64,000 bases of DNA from Frigidibacter albus (lineage in GTDB: Bacteria; Pseudomonadota; Alphaproteobacteria; Rhodobacterales; Rhodobacteraceae). The stretch covers positions 114,409-178,408 of the forward strand of contig NZ_JAAAUC010000011.1 of the NCBI RefSeq assembly GCF_009908165.1, given 5' to 3'. Of the stretch, positions 34,871 to 45,299 are shown piece after piece. Each line of letters begins with the position of its first letter. Position 1 is the first letter of the stretch. Both the position numbers and the translations under genes were made by a program. The notes under the pieces are model-generated. The model searched no databases and was not told the origin of the DNA. It saw only the letters and a program-made list of their open reading frames with translations.

Positions 34871-34948
34871 ATCCGCCGGACAATCCGTCCCAGCCCCCCG
34901 TGCTGGACAGCCAGGCAGCCCGCGCGGCGCCGGCATATTGGATCCCAC

Positions 34949-36439
34949 ATGATTTCTCTCTCCTCCTATCGCCAGGACTGGCTTGGCAATATCAAGGGCG
35001 ACCTGCTGGCCGGCCTCGTCGTGGCGCTGGCGCTGATCCCCGAGGCGATTGCCTTCTCGCTGATCGCCGGGGTGGACCCCAAGGTCGGGCTCTACGCCAG
35101 CTTCTCCATCGCCGTCATCACCGCCATTGCGGGCGGGCGCCCCGGCATGATCTCGGCCGCGACCGCCGCGACGGCGGTGCTGATGGTCACGCTGGTGCGC
35201 GATCACGGGCTGCAATACCTGCTGGCCGCCACAGTTCTGGCCGGCCTACTGCAGATCGGCATGGGCCTGCTGAAACTGGGTTTCGTCATGCGCTATGTGT
35301 CGAAATCGGTGATGACCGGCTTCGTCAACGCGCTGGCGATCCTGATCTTCATGGCGCAGTTGCCAGAGCTTGACCCCTCGCGTGTGACCATGCTGACCTA
35401 TGTGCTGGTCGCGGCTGGCCTAGCGATCATCTATCTCTTCCCTCGCCTCACCACGGCGATCCCCTCGCCGCTGGTCACCATCATCGTGCTGACCGCGCTG
35501 ACCTTTGCCTTCGGGTGGGACGTGCGCACCGTCGGCGACCTCGGCGCGCTGCCCGACAGCCTGCCGGTGTTCCTGATCCCGCAGATCCCGCTGAACCTTG
35601 AGACGCTGGCGATCATCCTGCCCTACTCCATCGCCGTCGCCATCGTCGGCCTGCTGGAAAGCCTGATGACGCAGACCATCGTCGATGACCTGACCGACAC
35701 GAAATCGAGCCGCAATCAGGAATGCATCGGCCAGGGCCTTGCCAATACCGCCACCGGCTTCATCGGCGGCATGGCGGGCTGCGCGATGATCGGCCAGTCG
35801 ATCATCAACGTGAAATCGGGCGGGCGCGGGCGGCTGTCGTGCTTCGTGGCCGGGGTGGTGCTGCTGTTCATGGTCGTGGTGCTTGGCGATCTGGTCGGGC
35901 GCATCCCGATGCCGGCACTGGTGGCGATCATGATCATGGTCAGCATCGGCACCTTCAGCTGGTCCTCGATCACGGCGCTGAAGACCCACCCCCGCTCCTC
36001 CTCCATCGTCATGCTCGCGACCGTCGCCACCGTCGTTTACACCCACAACCTCGCCATCGGCGTGCTGGTCGGTGTGCTGCTGTCGGGCATCTTCTTCGCC
36101 GGCAAGATCGCGCAGCTGTTCCGCGTGACCTCCACCCTCTCGGCAGACGGGCGCGAGCGCATCTATACCGTCGAGGGCCAGCTCTTCTACGGCTCGGTCG
36201 AAGACTTCATGGCCGCCTTCGACTTCCGCGAATCGCTGGAACGCGTGACAATCGACGTCTCTGGGGCGCATATCTGGGACATCAGCTCCGTTCAGGCGCT
36301 GGACATGGCCGTGCTGAAATTCCGGCGCGAGGGGGCGGAGGTCAGCATCACCGGCATGAATGCCGCATCGGAAACCATCGTCGACAAGCTTGCCATCCAT
36401 GACAAGCCGGGCGCGATGGACAAGTTGATGGCGCATTGA
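34949..36439 (+). CDS. SulP family anion transporter with STAS domain
   Basis: A 496-residue inner-membrane protein of the SulP/SLC26 family. It has multiple helices beginning DLLAGLVVALALIPEAIAFSLIAGVDPKVGLYAS, the family signature, and a C-terminal STAS domain from about residue 400 with VTIDVSGAHIWDISSVQALD. Substrates in the family include sulfate, bicarbonate and dicarboxylates. The ATG at 34949 gives the usual start MISLSSYRQDWLGNIKGDLLAG. The tandem Usp gene 9 bp downstream and an autotrophic cbb operon nearby make bicarbonate a reasonable but unproven guess. Confidence 0.88.
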   Translation: MISLSSYRQDWLGNIKGDLLAGLVVALALIPEAIAFSLIAGVDPKVGLYASFSIAVITAIAGGRPGMISAATAATAVLMVTLVRDHGLQYLLAATVLAGLLQIGMGLLKLGFVMRYVSKSVMTGFVNALAILIFMAQLPELDPSRVTMLTYVLVAAGLAIIYLFPRLTTAIPSPLVTIIVLTALTFAFGWDVRTVGDLGALPDSLPVFLIPQIPLNLETLAIILPYSIAVAIVGLLESLMTQTIVDDLTDTKSSRNQECIGQGLANTATGFIGGMAGCAMIGQSIINVKSGGRGRLSCFVAGVVLLFMVVVLGDLVGRIPMPALVAIMIMVSIGTFSWSSITALKTHPRSSSIVMLATVATVVYTHNLAIGVLVGVLLSGIFFAGKIAQLFRVTSTLSADGRERIYTVEGQLFYGSVEDFMAAFDFRESLERVTIDVSGAHIWDISSVQALDMAVLKFRREGAEVSITGMNAASETIVDKLAIHDKPGAMDKLMAH

Positions 36440-36448
36440 GGGAGGACG

Positions 36449-37306
36449 ATGATGACCAACAAGATACTCGCCCTGGTGGACGGATCTGCCTATTCGCACA
36501 GCGTCTGCCACTACACCGCCTGGATCGCGGGCCGGCTGTCGGCCTCGGTGGACCTTCTGCACGTCCTTGGCCGCCGCGAAGGCTCCGCCGGCGGCGATCT
36601 GTCGGGCGCGCTGAAGCTCGGCGCCCGGTCTGCCCTGCTGGAGCAGCTGGCCGCGCAGGATGCGCAAAACGCCAAGCTGGCCCAGGCCAAGGGCCGTGCG
36701 ATCCTTGAAGATGCCGCGATGATCATCGAGGCCGATGGCGCCGGACCCGTTACCCAGCGGCTTCGGCAAGGCGACCTGCTGCAGACCGTGTCAGAGCTCG
36801 AGCCAGAAATCCGCGCCATCGTGATCGGCAAGCGCGGAGAGGCATCCGGTTTCGCCTCGGACCATCTCGGCTCCAACCTCGAACGCATCGTGCGCAGCTC
36901 CAAGGTGCCGGTCTTCGTCGCCTCGCGGGTGTTCAAGCCGGTGACCAGGGTGCTGGTCGCCTTCGACGCCAGCGCCAGCACGCAAAGGGCCATCGCCCGC
37001 ATGGTGGACAGCGTCGTCTTCCGAGACACGTCGGTAATGCTGGTCCATGCGGGCGAGGAAACCACCGCGATGCGGACCCGCATGGAAGAGGCGGAACTGG
37101 CGCTGCGCGCGGTCGGCCTGAAGACCGCCGCCGAGTTCGCACCCGGTGAGCCGGAAGCGGCGCTGAACGCCAAGATCGCCGAGCAGGGCTTCGACCTTCT
37201 GGTGATGGGCGCCTATGGCCACAGCCGCATCCGCAGCCTGATCATCGGCTCGACCACCACCGCGATGATCCAGGCGGTGAAAATCCCGCTGGTGCTGTAC
37301 CGCTGA
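36449..37306 (+). CDS. Tandem universal stress protein (two Usp domains)
   Basis: A 285-residue cytoplasmic protein with two Usp folds (about 1-155 and 160-285). The second has the ATP-binding motif GAYGHSRIRSLIIGST (G-2x-G-9x-GST). The first has a looser GKRGEASGFASDHLGSN. It is co-transcribed with the SulP transporter, a recurrent arrangement suggesting regulation of transport. The gene may start at either of two adjacent ATG codons (36449 or 36452). Confidence 0.88.
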   Translation: MMTNKILALVDGSAYSHSVCHYTAWIAGRLSASVDLLHVLGRREGSAGGDLSGALKLGARSALLEQLAAQDAQNAKLAQAKGRAILEDAAMIIEADGAGPVTQRLRQGDLLQTVSELEPEIRAIVIGKRGEASGFASDHLGSNLERIVRSSKVPVFVASRVFKPVTRVLVAFDASASTQRAIARMVDSVVFRDTSVMLVHAGEETTAMRTRMEEAELALRAVGLKTAAEFAPGEPEAALNAKIAEQGFDLLVMGAYGHSRIRSLIIGSTTTAMIQAVKIPLVLYR

Positions 37307-37313
37307 GCCAAAG

Positions 37314-37351
37314 CCGGGGGCGCTGCCCCCGGACCCCCGGGATATTTGGAC
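37314..37351. repeat. C/G hairpin with GATATTTGG tail, copy B
   Basis: CCGGGGGC (37314-37321) pairs exactly with GCCCCCGG (37325-37332). The following cccccgggatatttgg matches the tail of the element at 6418-6459. It sits 8 bp after the Usp stop and may end that transcript. Confidence 0.55.
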
Positions 37352-37374
37352 CAAAACGAATTGGGAAGGGGCGC

Positions 37375-37512
37375 TTACAGCAGCTGCCCGATCTCCTTCG
37401 CCGTCAGCACGATGCCGGAGGAGACCAGCCGCCCGTCGATCATCAGCGCGGGGGTGGCCATGACGCCGTGCCCGGCAATATCTGTGATCTTGATGATCTC
37501 TGCCTCCTGTCC
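37375..37512 (-). pseudogene. C-terminal fragment of a small thioredoxin-like protein (inverted locus)
   Basis: The minus strand encodes GQEAEIIKITDIAGHG followed by VMATPALMIDGRLVSSGIVLTAKEIGQLL and a stop, the C-terminal two thirds of a roughly 75-residue redox-active disulfide protein (TM0996/MTH895 type). The N-terminal third, with the CxxC motif, is missing upstream on this strand and is found on the opposite strand at 37601-37684. The breakpoint lies near 37512-37525. Confidence 0.8.
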
Positions 37513-37524
37513 TGCGCTCCGCGG

Positions 37525-37585
37525 CGGTTTTGGCATTGGACGTCTATCGGTTTCACCCTCAATGAGATCACGCATTGGTTCATTT
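37525..37585 (+). pseudogene. C-terminal tail of a DUF318-type permease, inverted
   Basis: The plus-strand frame ending at the TGA at 37585-37587 reads FWHWTSIGFTLNEITHWFI, like the last membrane helix of DUF318 (ArsP-like) permeases. It is followed 13 bp later by the start of the thioredoxin fragment, the normal gene order. The rest of the permease lies on the minus strand at 37686-38170. Assignment of this short tail is by pattern and position. Confidence 0.45.
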
Positions 37586-37600
37586 GACAGGAAATTGGCC

Positions 37601-37684
37601 ATGATCATCAAGTTCCTCGGCTCTGGCTGCAAGAAATGCACAACACTGGACCTTGCGTACGATCTCCAGCACCTGATCGCGGCC
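37601..37684 (+). pseudogene. N-terminal fragment of a small thioredoxin-like protein
   Basis: The plus strand encodes MIIKFLGSGCKKCTTLDLAY and then DLQHLIAA, the exact type of N-terminus of a TM0996/MTH895-like redox protein with its CKKC active site, preceded by cagga. After about 28 codons similarity ends. The matching C-terminal part is on the minus strand at 37375-37512, so an inversion of about 170 bp split the gene. Confidence 0.75.
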
Positions 37685-37685
37685 A

Positions 37686-38170
37686 CAGCGTGCCACCGAC
37701 TACGGCCACCAGCAGCCCCACACCGACATAGGCCAGCGCAATCGGCCAGTTGAAGATCGAGGCGAGCAGGATCACCGAGGCCAGATCGACCAGCGGCGAT
37801 GAGATCAGGAACGAGAAGGTCACCCCCAGCGGCAGCCCGGCGGCGGTGAAGCCGATGAACAGCGGGATCGACGAGCACGAACAGAACGGCGTGATCGTTC
37901 CCAGCAGCGCGCCAAGGATGTTCGCGCCGATCCCCGACCGCCCACCAAGGATGCGCCTTGTGCGCTCCGGCGGGAAATAGCTTTGGGCATAGGAAATGGC
38001 GAAGATCAGCACCGACAGCAGGAGGAAGATCTTGATGACGTCATAGACGAAGAACTGTGCCGATCTGCCAAGGCGCGAGGCCGGGCCCAGCCCACCGCAG
38101 CGACCCCTGCGGCCATCAGATCCGACAGCCAGTCCATCCGCAGCAACTGATCGTTCATCCAGCCGAACAT
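37686..38170 (-). pseudogene. Remnant of a DUF318/ArsP-like permease
   Basis: Reading begins at an ATG at 38170 (gaggg upstream) with MFGWMNDQLLRMDWLSDLMAAG, then shifts frame near 38090 into LGPASRLGRSAQFFVYDVIK. It continues through FPPERTRRILGG, TITPFCSCSSIPLFIGFTAAG and SFLISSPLVDLASVILLASIFNWPIALAYV, the conserved N-terminal half of these permeases with its CSCSS motif. It ends at VVGGTLW where the inverted segment begins. About 150 residues of the second half are missing. Relatives transport or extrude arsenicals or unknown substrates and pair with a thioredoxin-like protein. Confidence 0.8.
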
Positions 38171-38415
38171 ACACACCCTCGCGCTTCTTGCGCGCAGTTG
38201 CGCAGAGGCGGCGGCGCCTGTCCGTGATCCAGATCAGCCGCGAGGCGTCATCCGGCCTCTTGCCGCGCCGACGGCGACCGCTGGCGACGAGCACATACAC
38301 GAGCTTTGGCGGTCCCGCTGGTCTCACCGGATGGCGGCTCCCGGTGCATGTGTCCCGCCCCCACCTGCCGGAGCAGATGCTTCGAACCGAGACGCTCCCG
38401 CCTCACCATCTTCCC
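38171..38415. other. Region upstream of the broken permease, no clear gene
   Basis: I recognise no intact gene. On the minus strand just upstream of the permease start a frame reads ARKKREGVYVRLDE, which faintly resembles the C-terminus of an ArsR-family repressor, a usual partner of this permease, but the match is too short to call. Otherwise the sequence looks like decayed DNA ahead of the aldo/keto reductase promoter. Confidence 0.3.
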
Positions 38416-38444
38416 TTGACCCTCCCGATTCGCTCCTGTCTGAT
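38416..38444 (+). promoter_or_regulatory. Candidate sigma-70 promoter for the aldo/keto reductase gene
   Basis: TTGACC at 38416-38421 and TCTGAT at 38439-38444 are 17 bp apart, matching the -35 and -10 consensus at five and four of six positions. The start codon lies 25 bp further on, leaving a short leader with ggag. Confidence 0.45.
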
Positions 38445-38469
38445 GGCTCGCCCCTGAATGGAGATCCCT

Positions 38470-39450
38470 ATGCAGAAACGCGAACTTGGTGCCGGTGGCC
38501 CGATGGTCTCGGCCATCGGCCTTGGCTGCATGTCCTTTGCCGGCGCCTTTGGCCCCACGACCGAAGCGGAGAGCCACGCCTGCCTAGATGCGGCGCTGGC
38601 GGCGGGGATGGATTTCCTCGACACCGCCAATGTCTACGGGATGGGCGTGTCGGAAACCGTGATCGGCCGCTGGCTGGCCAGCCGCCGACCCGAGGTGGTG
38701 ATCGCCACCAAGGCGGCCATCGTGAACGGCACCCCGCGCAGCTTCGACAATTCCGAGGCGCATTTGCGCAGCGAACTGGAAGGCTCACTGCGGAGGCTGG
38801 GGCGCGAGCAGGTGGAGCTGTTCTACATCCACCGCCGCGATATCCGGGTGCCGCTGGAGGATGTGGTCGGCACGCTGGCAAGGCTGATCGAGGAGGGCAA
38901 GATCGGCGGCTATGGCCTGTCGGAGGTGGCGCCCTCGACCCTGCGCCGCGCCCATGCCGTGCATCCCTGCCGGGCGGTGCAGAATGAATACTCACTGTGG
39001 TCGCGGCAGCCGGAGCTGGGGGTGATCCGCGCCTGCAAGGAGTTGGGCGTGGCCTTTGTGCCGTTCTCGCCGGTCGCGCGGGGCATGATGGGGGATACCG
39101 CTTTGCGGCTGGATCAGGTGCAGGACGGCTTCCGGGCCCGCAACCCGCGCTTCATGGAGCCGAATTTCAGCGCCAATACCGCGATCATCGATGGCCTGCG
39201 CGCCTATGCAAGGGCACGGGGCGTGCCCACAGCGCAGCTGGCGCTGGCCTGGGTGCTGGCGCAGGGGCCGCATCTGATCCCGATCCCCGGTACCCGCAGC
39301 GCCGCGCATCTGCGCGATCTGGCGGGCGCGGGGGAGCTGGAGCTGACGCCCGAGGACTTCGCCGAAATCGACCGGCTGCTGCCGGCCGGCTTTGCCCATG
39401 GCGACCGCTATTCCGACGATCAGATCCGCGGGGTCGAGCGGTATTGCTGA
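38470..39450 (+). CDS. Aldo/keto reductase
   Basis: A 326-residue NADPH-dependent oxidoreductase of the AKR superfamily (Tas/YajO or AKR13-like). Catalytic pieces are visible: FLDTANVYG (Asp and Tyr), VIATKAAI (Lys) and LFYIHRRD (His). The cofactor end is LIPIPGTRSAAHL with Arg and Ser contacting NADPH phosphate. The ATG at 38470 has ggag six bases upstream, better than the in-frame ATG at 38458. The substrate is unknown. Confidence 0.88.
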   Translation: MQKRELGAGGPMVSAIGLGCMSFAGAFGPTTEAESHACLDAALAAGMDFLDTANVYGMGVSETVIGRWLASRRPEVVIATKAAIVNGTPRSFDNSEAHLRSELEGSLRRLGREQVELFYIHRRDIRVPLEDVVGTLARLIEEGKIGGYGLSEVAPSTLRRAHAVHPCRAVQNEYSLWSRQPELGVIRACKELGVAFVPFSPVARGMMGDTALRLDQVQDGFRARNPRFMEPNFSANTAIIDGLRAYARARGVPTAQLALAWVLAQGPHLIPIPGTRSAAHLRDLAGAGELELTPEDFAEIDRLLPAGFAHGDRYSDDQIRGVERYC

Positions 39451-39454
39451 GCGC

Positions 39455-40321
39455 CTATACCCCGTGGCTGCGGTCATACCGGCTGGCAGCCGCGGGGGAC
39501 CAGCCGTCCAGCGCGCCGTCGGCGGGGCGCAGAACCTCCACACGCAGCGGGTAGCAGGCGGCGGTGTCGCTGGAGTGTTCCGCCGAACAATCACCGCCGG
39601 GGCAGGCGGAGAGGGCGCCCAGAAGGTCGATTTCTGCAATGAACTCAAGGTAGTCTCCGGGGCGCACCGGGCTGGCCTTCATGAAATACTGCCCGGTGTC
39701 GCGGGTGAAACCGGTGCACATGAAGACGTTCAGCACGTCATGCACATGCCGCTCGGCCTCGGCCAGCGGCAGGCCGGTTTCCGCGGCCAAAGCGCGGGTC
39801 AGGTTGGAGTGGCAGCAGTGGTGATACTGCCCGCCACCTGACAGCAGGGCATGGGTATAGGGGTCGCAGCGGGTGCCGATCACGTCATGCACGGCGCCAC
39901 CGAAGGCGTCGAAGCCATACCAGTCGAGCGTGTCATGGGTGATCGTCGCCAGCGGGCGCATCGCCGGGAAGCTGGACCACAGCCGGTCGCCGGTGGACAG
40001 ATGCGTGCCATGCAGGGCGCGGGTCTTGCCGGAATAGAACCGCTCCGTCAGGTCGGCGGCGTTCCACAGGTTCAGGTCGCCGACTTGGGGGCCCTGGGTC
40101 GAGTGGATGCGGAAGAAATGCCCGGCGGGGACGTGGAAGCAGGCGGCATCGCGGGGCGGGACGATGACCTCGGCCACCGGCTGCAGCGCGCTACGCGCGG
40201 CGCGGTAGAGCGCCATCGGCGGCTGGGGGAGCGTGTCCACCGGGTAGCAGATCACCGGCGCCAGCGCGTGGCGGGCGTCGGCATCGGCGGGGGCGGCGGT
40301 GTCTGGAGGGTTGGTCTTCAT
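39455..40321 (-). CDS. DUF1989 / urea carboxylase-associated family protein
   Basis: A 288-residue protein of the DUF1989 family, often found near urea amidolyase genes but biochemically undefined. Family signatures are VPAGHFFRIHSTQGPQVGDLNLWNA, HDVIGTRCDPYTHALLSGGGQYHHCCHSNLTRAL and DVLNVFMCTGFT. The Cys/His-rich HHCCHSN suggests a metal site. The ATG at 40321 gives the usual length. No urea amidolyase genes are adjacent here, although the creatinase at 5 kb would release urea. Confidence 0.82.
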   Translation of the reverse strand: MKTNPPDTAAPADADARHALAPVICYPVDTLPQPPMALYRAARSALQPVAEVIVPPRDAACFHVPAGHFFRIHSTQGPQVGDLNLWNAADLTERFYSGKTRALHGTHLSTGDRLWSSFPAMRPLATITHDTLDWYGFDAFGGAVHDVIGTRCDPYTHALLSGGGQYHHCCHSNLTRALAAETGLPLAEAERHVHDVLNVFMCTGFTRDTGQYFMKASPVRPGDYLEFIAEIDLLGALSACPGGDCSAEHSSDTAACYPLRVEVLRPADGALDGWSPAAASRYDRSHGV

Positions 40322-40400
40322 GGCGCCTCGCTGCGGTTTTCGCTGCGCAGCATGGCGCGGCGAGGGGTGCAGCGGAAGCCTTGGGTTCGTTCGGGTGCGG

Positions 40401-40631
40401 CTATTCTTGCGGCGGTGGCGCAGCTTGCGGATTTCGCAGGCAGTGGCGCGGTTCTTGCCCCAGTGGCAGCGCCTGTTCGGCGCCGCAGGTGAGGCAGTGG
40501 TGAAAGCTCTCCCCCGGTGCGGCGCGGCGGCGGTCTTCACGCCAGACGCACATCCGCGTCAGGGTGCGGCTGCGGCGCCACCACCAGGCCAGCACGAAGA
40601 AGGCGGTGAAGCCGAGGATCAGCAGGGGCAT
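40401..40631 (-). CDS. Small membrane protein with C-terminal Cys motif
   Basis: 76 residues: one N-terminal membrane helix (MPLLILGFTAFFVLAWWW), a basic stretch, then WREDRR and HHCLTCGAEQ...PRHCL, which could form a zinc site from the CxxC and the last Cys/His. The pattern fits a small conserved Rhodobacteraceae family of unknown function. It lies 12 bp downstream of the next small gene and is probably co-transcribed with it. Confidence 0.6.
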   Translation of the reverse strand: MPLLILGFTAFFVLAWWWRRSRTLTRMCVWREDRRRAAPGESFHHCLTCGAEQALPLGQEPRHCLRNPQAAPPPQE

Positions 40632-40643
40632 GGGAAGGCCGGA

Positions 40644-40802
40644 TCAGGCCGCTTCGTAATAGCCATACATCTGCTCGAGCGCCGACAGTTCGCGCAGCTT
40701 CACGGTGCCGGCGGGTTCGGGTGCGAAATAGGCCGGGGTGGCCTTGGCGGCTTCGGCCAGGGTGATAGGTTGAGCGGGGGTCTGCGGGGTAGCGGGGGTC
40801 AT
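40644..40802 (-). CDS. Small conserved protein, unknown function
   Basis: About 52 residues, too short to assign. The C-terminus AYFAPEPAGTVKLRELSALEQMYGYYEA is of a type I associate with short conserved Rhodobacteraceae proteins. ATG 40802 is chosen because aggaa lies eight bases upstream; ATG 40820 is an alternative. Its upstream region has a tandem ATGCTGCAAC repeat (40869-40900) that looks like an operator. Confidence 0.55.
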   Translation of the reverse strand: MTPATPQTPAQPITLAEAAKATPAYFAPEPAGTVKLRELSALEQMYGYYEAA

Positions 40803-40868
40803 GGCGGGGGTTCCTGACATTGCGGTTGCAGTGCAGATAAGCCCTTTGCAGGCAGGGAGTAGGCCCAA

Positions 40869-40904
40869 TGCTGCAACCTCGCCATGACTATGCTGCAACG
40901 CAGC
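40869..40904 (-). promoter_or_regulatory. Tandem ATGCTGCAAC repeat, possible PhaR-type operator
   Basis: ATGCTGCAAC occurs at 40869-40878 and 40891-40900, period 22 bp. The second copy extends into CTGC-AAC-GCAG (40894-40904), which fits the CTGC-N3-GCAG type site described for PhaR of Paracoccus/Rhodobacter. It sits 67 bp before the small gene at 40802. Confidence 0.45.
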
Positions 40905-40911
40905 AAGTGCG

Positions 40912-40931
40912 GGCGGCCGTGAAGCCGCCCG
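40912..40931 (-). terminator. Stem-loop after katE
   Basis: GGGCGGC (40912-40918) pairs with GCCGCCC (40925-40931), starting 6 bp beyond the katE stop. It lacks a clear U-run, so it is a possible terminator or stabilising hairpin. Confidence 0.5.
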
Positions 40932-40937
40932 CCGTTG

Positions 40938-43067
<2,130 letters not shown>

Positions 43068-43242
43068 GTCAGGCTCCTGGCTGGGCGCGGCAAGCGCATG
43101 CGGGGACGGGACAGGCACCGGCTGGCCGTGACGCGGGGGCGCATCACGGGCTGGGGGATATGGCATGGTGGTCTGTCCGTGGGCAGGAGCACAATCGCGC
43201 AGGGCGCAGAATGTTCCCTTGCCGCGGACGGGGGCGCAGGCT

Positions 43243-43908
43243 TCAGCCGGCGGCGGGCGCCAGCATCCGGGCGACGAGGGCGGGCAGCTCCGCAAAGTCG
43301 CGAAAGGCCGCGGCATGGGGCAAAGTTTCCACCGGCGCCTTGCGGTAGCCTTCGGTGAACAGCAGGAAGGTCAGCCCGGCGCGATGGGCGCATTCGGCAT
43401 CGACCTCGCTGTCGCCGATATACAGATCCGGGTTGCCGCCAAGCGCGTCCCGCGTCGCCAGCAATGGCGCGGGGTCGGGCTTTTTCAGCGGATGGCTGTC
43501 GCCGCCCGTCACCACGGTGAAGAACCGCGCAAGGTCCAGATGCCGCAGCACCGCCTGCGCCGGGACCAGCGGCTTGTTGGTGCAGATGCCAAGACCGTGG
43601 CCCTCGGCGGCCAGAGCCTCCAGCGCGGCCACCACGCCCGGGTAGGGCACGGTCAGGCCCACCGCATCCTCATAGATATCGGTGAACCGCGCCACCAGCC
43701 GTGCATGGCGCGGGCCAGCGGGATCCTGCCCTGCCGCCGTCAGCAGGCAGGCCACCAGATGCGGCACCCCGCGGCCGATGAAGCTGCGCACCTCGGGCAG
43801 GGCCATCGGGGGCAACCCCTCCTCCACCAGCACGGTGTTCGAGGCGGCGTGGATATCGGGCGCCGAGTCGATCAGCGTGCCGTCGAGGTCGAAAATCAGC
43901 GTCGCCAT
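43243..43908 (-). CDS. cbbZ: Phosphoglycolate phosphatase CbbZ (Gph)
   Basis: A 221-residue HAD phosphatase that removes 2-phosphoglycolate, the toxic product of RuBisCO oxygenation. Motif I is [10 protein letters not shown], motif II is ICTNKP, the Lys is in [12 protein letters not shown] and motif IV is YIGDSEVD. It is the last gene of the cbb operon, 9 bp after cbbY. Confidence 0.92.
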   Translation of the reverse strand: MATLIFDLDGTLIDSAPDIHAASNTVLVEEGLPPMALPEVRSFIGRGVPHLVACLLTAAGQDPAGPRHARLVARFTDIYEDAVGLTVPYPGVVAALEALAAEGHGLGICTNKPLVPAQAVLRHLDLARFFTVVTGGDSHPLKKPDPAPLLATRDALGGNPDLYIGDSEVDAECAHRAGLTFLLFTEGYRKAPVETLPHAAAFRDFAELPALVARMLAPAAG

Positions 43909-43917
43909 GCTTTGGTC

Positions 43918-44613
43918 CTACTGCGCCGGCGCCAGCAGCGCGGCAAGACCCGCGATACCGCCCAGTTCGGAAAAACAGTCGAGAACCGCCAGCGCGCCCG
44001 GGAAGTCCTCGTGCAGCGTATAGACACCGGGCGAGACGACGCAGGCAAGCCCCGCCGCGCGGGCGGCGCTGAGGCCGTTGGCACTGTCCTCGAAGGCGAC
44101 GGCCTGTTCGGGGCCGAGGTTCAGCTCGGCAAGGGCATGGCGGTAGATGTCGGGCGCGGGCTTCTTCGCGGCGACGATATCGCCAGCCGCGATTGCGTCG
44201 AACACCTCCGTCGCCGGTTTGCCAAAGCAGGCGCGGCACAGCGCCTCGACATTCGGGGCGCTGGTGGTGGTGGCGCAGGCGAGCCGCAGCCCGACGCGCC
44301 GCGCCTCGGCCAGCAGCGCGGCGATGCCGGGGCGCAGGGTCAGTTCGCCGCCCGCGACCAGCGCGCCGTAGCGGTCTGTCTTGGCGGCGTGCAGGGCCGC
44401 GACGGGGAAGCCGGCGGGGTCGAGGCCGAGGCCCAGCAGATAGCGGGTGATCCGCTCCTTGCCGCCGGTGGTGGTGAGCAGGCTGGTGTACTCGGCGCGG
44501 GACCAGTGCCAGCCGAGGCCCGCAGCACGGAAGCTGTCATTGAAGGCGCGGCGGTGCAGCTCCTCGGTTTCCGCAAGGGTGCCGTCGACGTCGAAGATCA
44601 ACGCCCGGATCAT
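43918..44613 (-). CDS. cbbY: CbbY, xylulose-1,5-bisphosphate phosphatase (HAD)
   Basis: A 231-residue HAD phosphatase that degrades xylulose-1,5-bisphosphate, a misfire product that inhibits RuBisCO. Motif I is IFDVDGTLAETEELHR, motif II is ATTTS, the Lys is in DIVAAKKPAPDIY and motif IV is AFEDSANG. TTTGGKERITRYL in the cap is typical of CbbY. The start overlaps the rpe stop (ATGA). Confidence 0.92.
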   Translation of the reverse strand: MIRALIFDVDGTLAETEELHRRAFNDSFRAAGLGWHWSRAEYTSLLTTTGGKERITRYLLGLGLDPAGFPVAALHAAKTDRYGALVAGGELTLRPGIAALLAEARRVGLRLACATTTSAPNVEALCRACFGKPATEVFDAIAAGDIVAAKKPAPDIYRHALAELNLGPEQAVAFEDSANGLSAARAAGLACVVSPGVYTLHEDFPGALAVLDCFSELGGIAGLAALLAPAQ

Positions 44614-45299
44614 GTGGCCGCCTCCGCCGCCGCCCGGATCGCCCGGATATTGGCGCCGTAAGGGGAGGGGTCGCTGACCGACCCGCCCTTGAACACCGCA
44701 GACCCCGCCACTAGCACATCGGCGCCCGCCGCCGCCACCAGCGGTGCGGTGATGGGGGTGACACCGCCGTCGATCTCGATATGGATCGGGCGATCCCCAA
44801 TCAGCGCGCGCAACCGGCGCACCTTGTCCACCTGCGAGGCGATGAAGGACTGCCCGCCGAAGCCCGGGTTGACGGTCATCACGCAGACGAGGTCGAGCAT
44901 GTCGAGCAGGTTTTCCACCCCGTCCAGCCCGGTGCCGGGGTTGATGGCCAGACCGGCCTTTTTTCCCGTGTTTCGAATGGCTTGCAAGGTACGGTGAATG
45001 TGCGGGCCGGCTTCGATATGCGCGGTGATCACGTCAGCACCCGCGGCGGCAAACGCCTCGATGTAGGGATCGACCGGCGCGATCATCAGATGCACATCCA
45101 TCACGCCCTTGATATGCGGCCGGATCGCGGCGCAGGTGGCGGGGCCAAAGGTGATGTTGGGCACGAAATGGCCGTCCATCACGTCCACATGCACCCAGTC
45201 GGCACCTTCGGCTTCAATCGCGCGGCACTCTGCGCCGAAATTGGCGAAATCGGCAGAGAGGATCGACGGGGCGATCTTGATGCGGCGGTCGAATGTCAT
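44610..45299 (-). CDS. cbbE: Ribulose-phosphate 3-epimerase CbbE
   Basis: A 229-residue TIM-barrel enzyme interconverting ribulose 5-phosphate and xylulose 5-phosphate. Metal-site His and Asp lie in [17 protein letters not shown], the phosphate site in [12 protein letters not shown], and catalytic Asp in IEIDGGV. It starts inside the cbbX stop (ATGA). Confidence 0.93.
   Translation of the reverse strand: MTFDRRIKIAPSILSADFANFGAECRAIEAEGADWVHVDVMDGHFVPNITFGPATCAAIRPHIKGVMDVHLMIAPVDPYIEAFAAAGADVITAHIEAGPHIHRTLQAIRNTGKKAGLAINPGTGLDGVENLLDMLDLVCVMTVNPGFGGQSFIASQVDKVRRLRALIGDRPIHIEIDGGVTPITAPLVAAAGADVLVAGSAVFKGGSVSDPSPYGANIRAIRAAAEAAT

Noticed and set aside
34736..34948. N-terminal extension of the SulP protein from an upstream in-frame start
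   Set aside because: The extension is Pro/Arg-rich without similarity; the family start falls at the ATG at 34949, and the upstream DNA shows RNA-like pairing instead.
38171..38330. Possible ArsR-like repressor fragment upstream of the broken permease
   Set aside because: Only about a dozen residues resemble an ArsR end, with no helix-turn-helix; too weak to annotate as a gene remnant.
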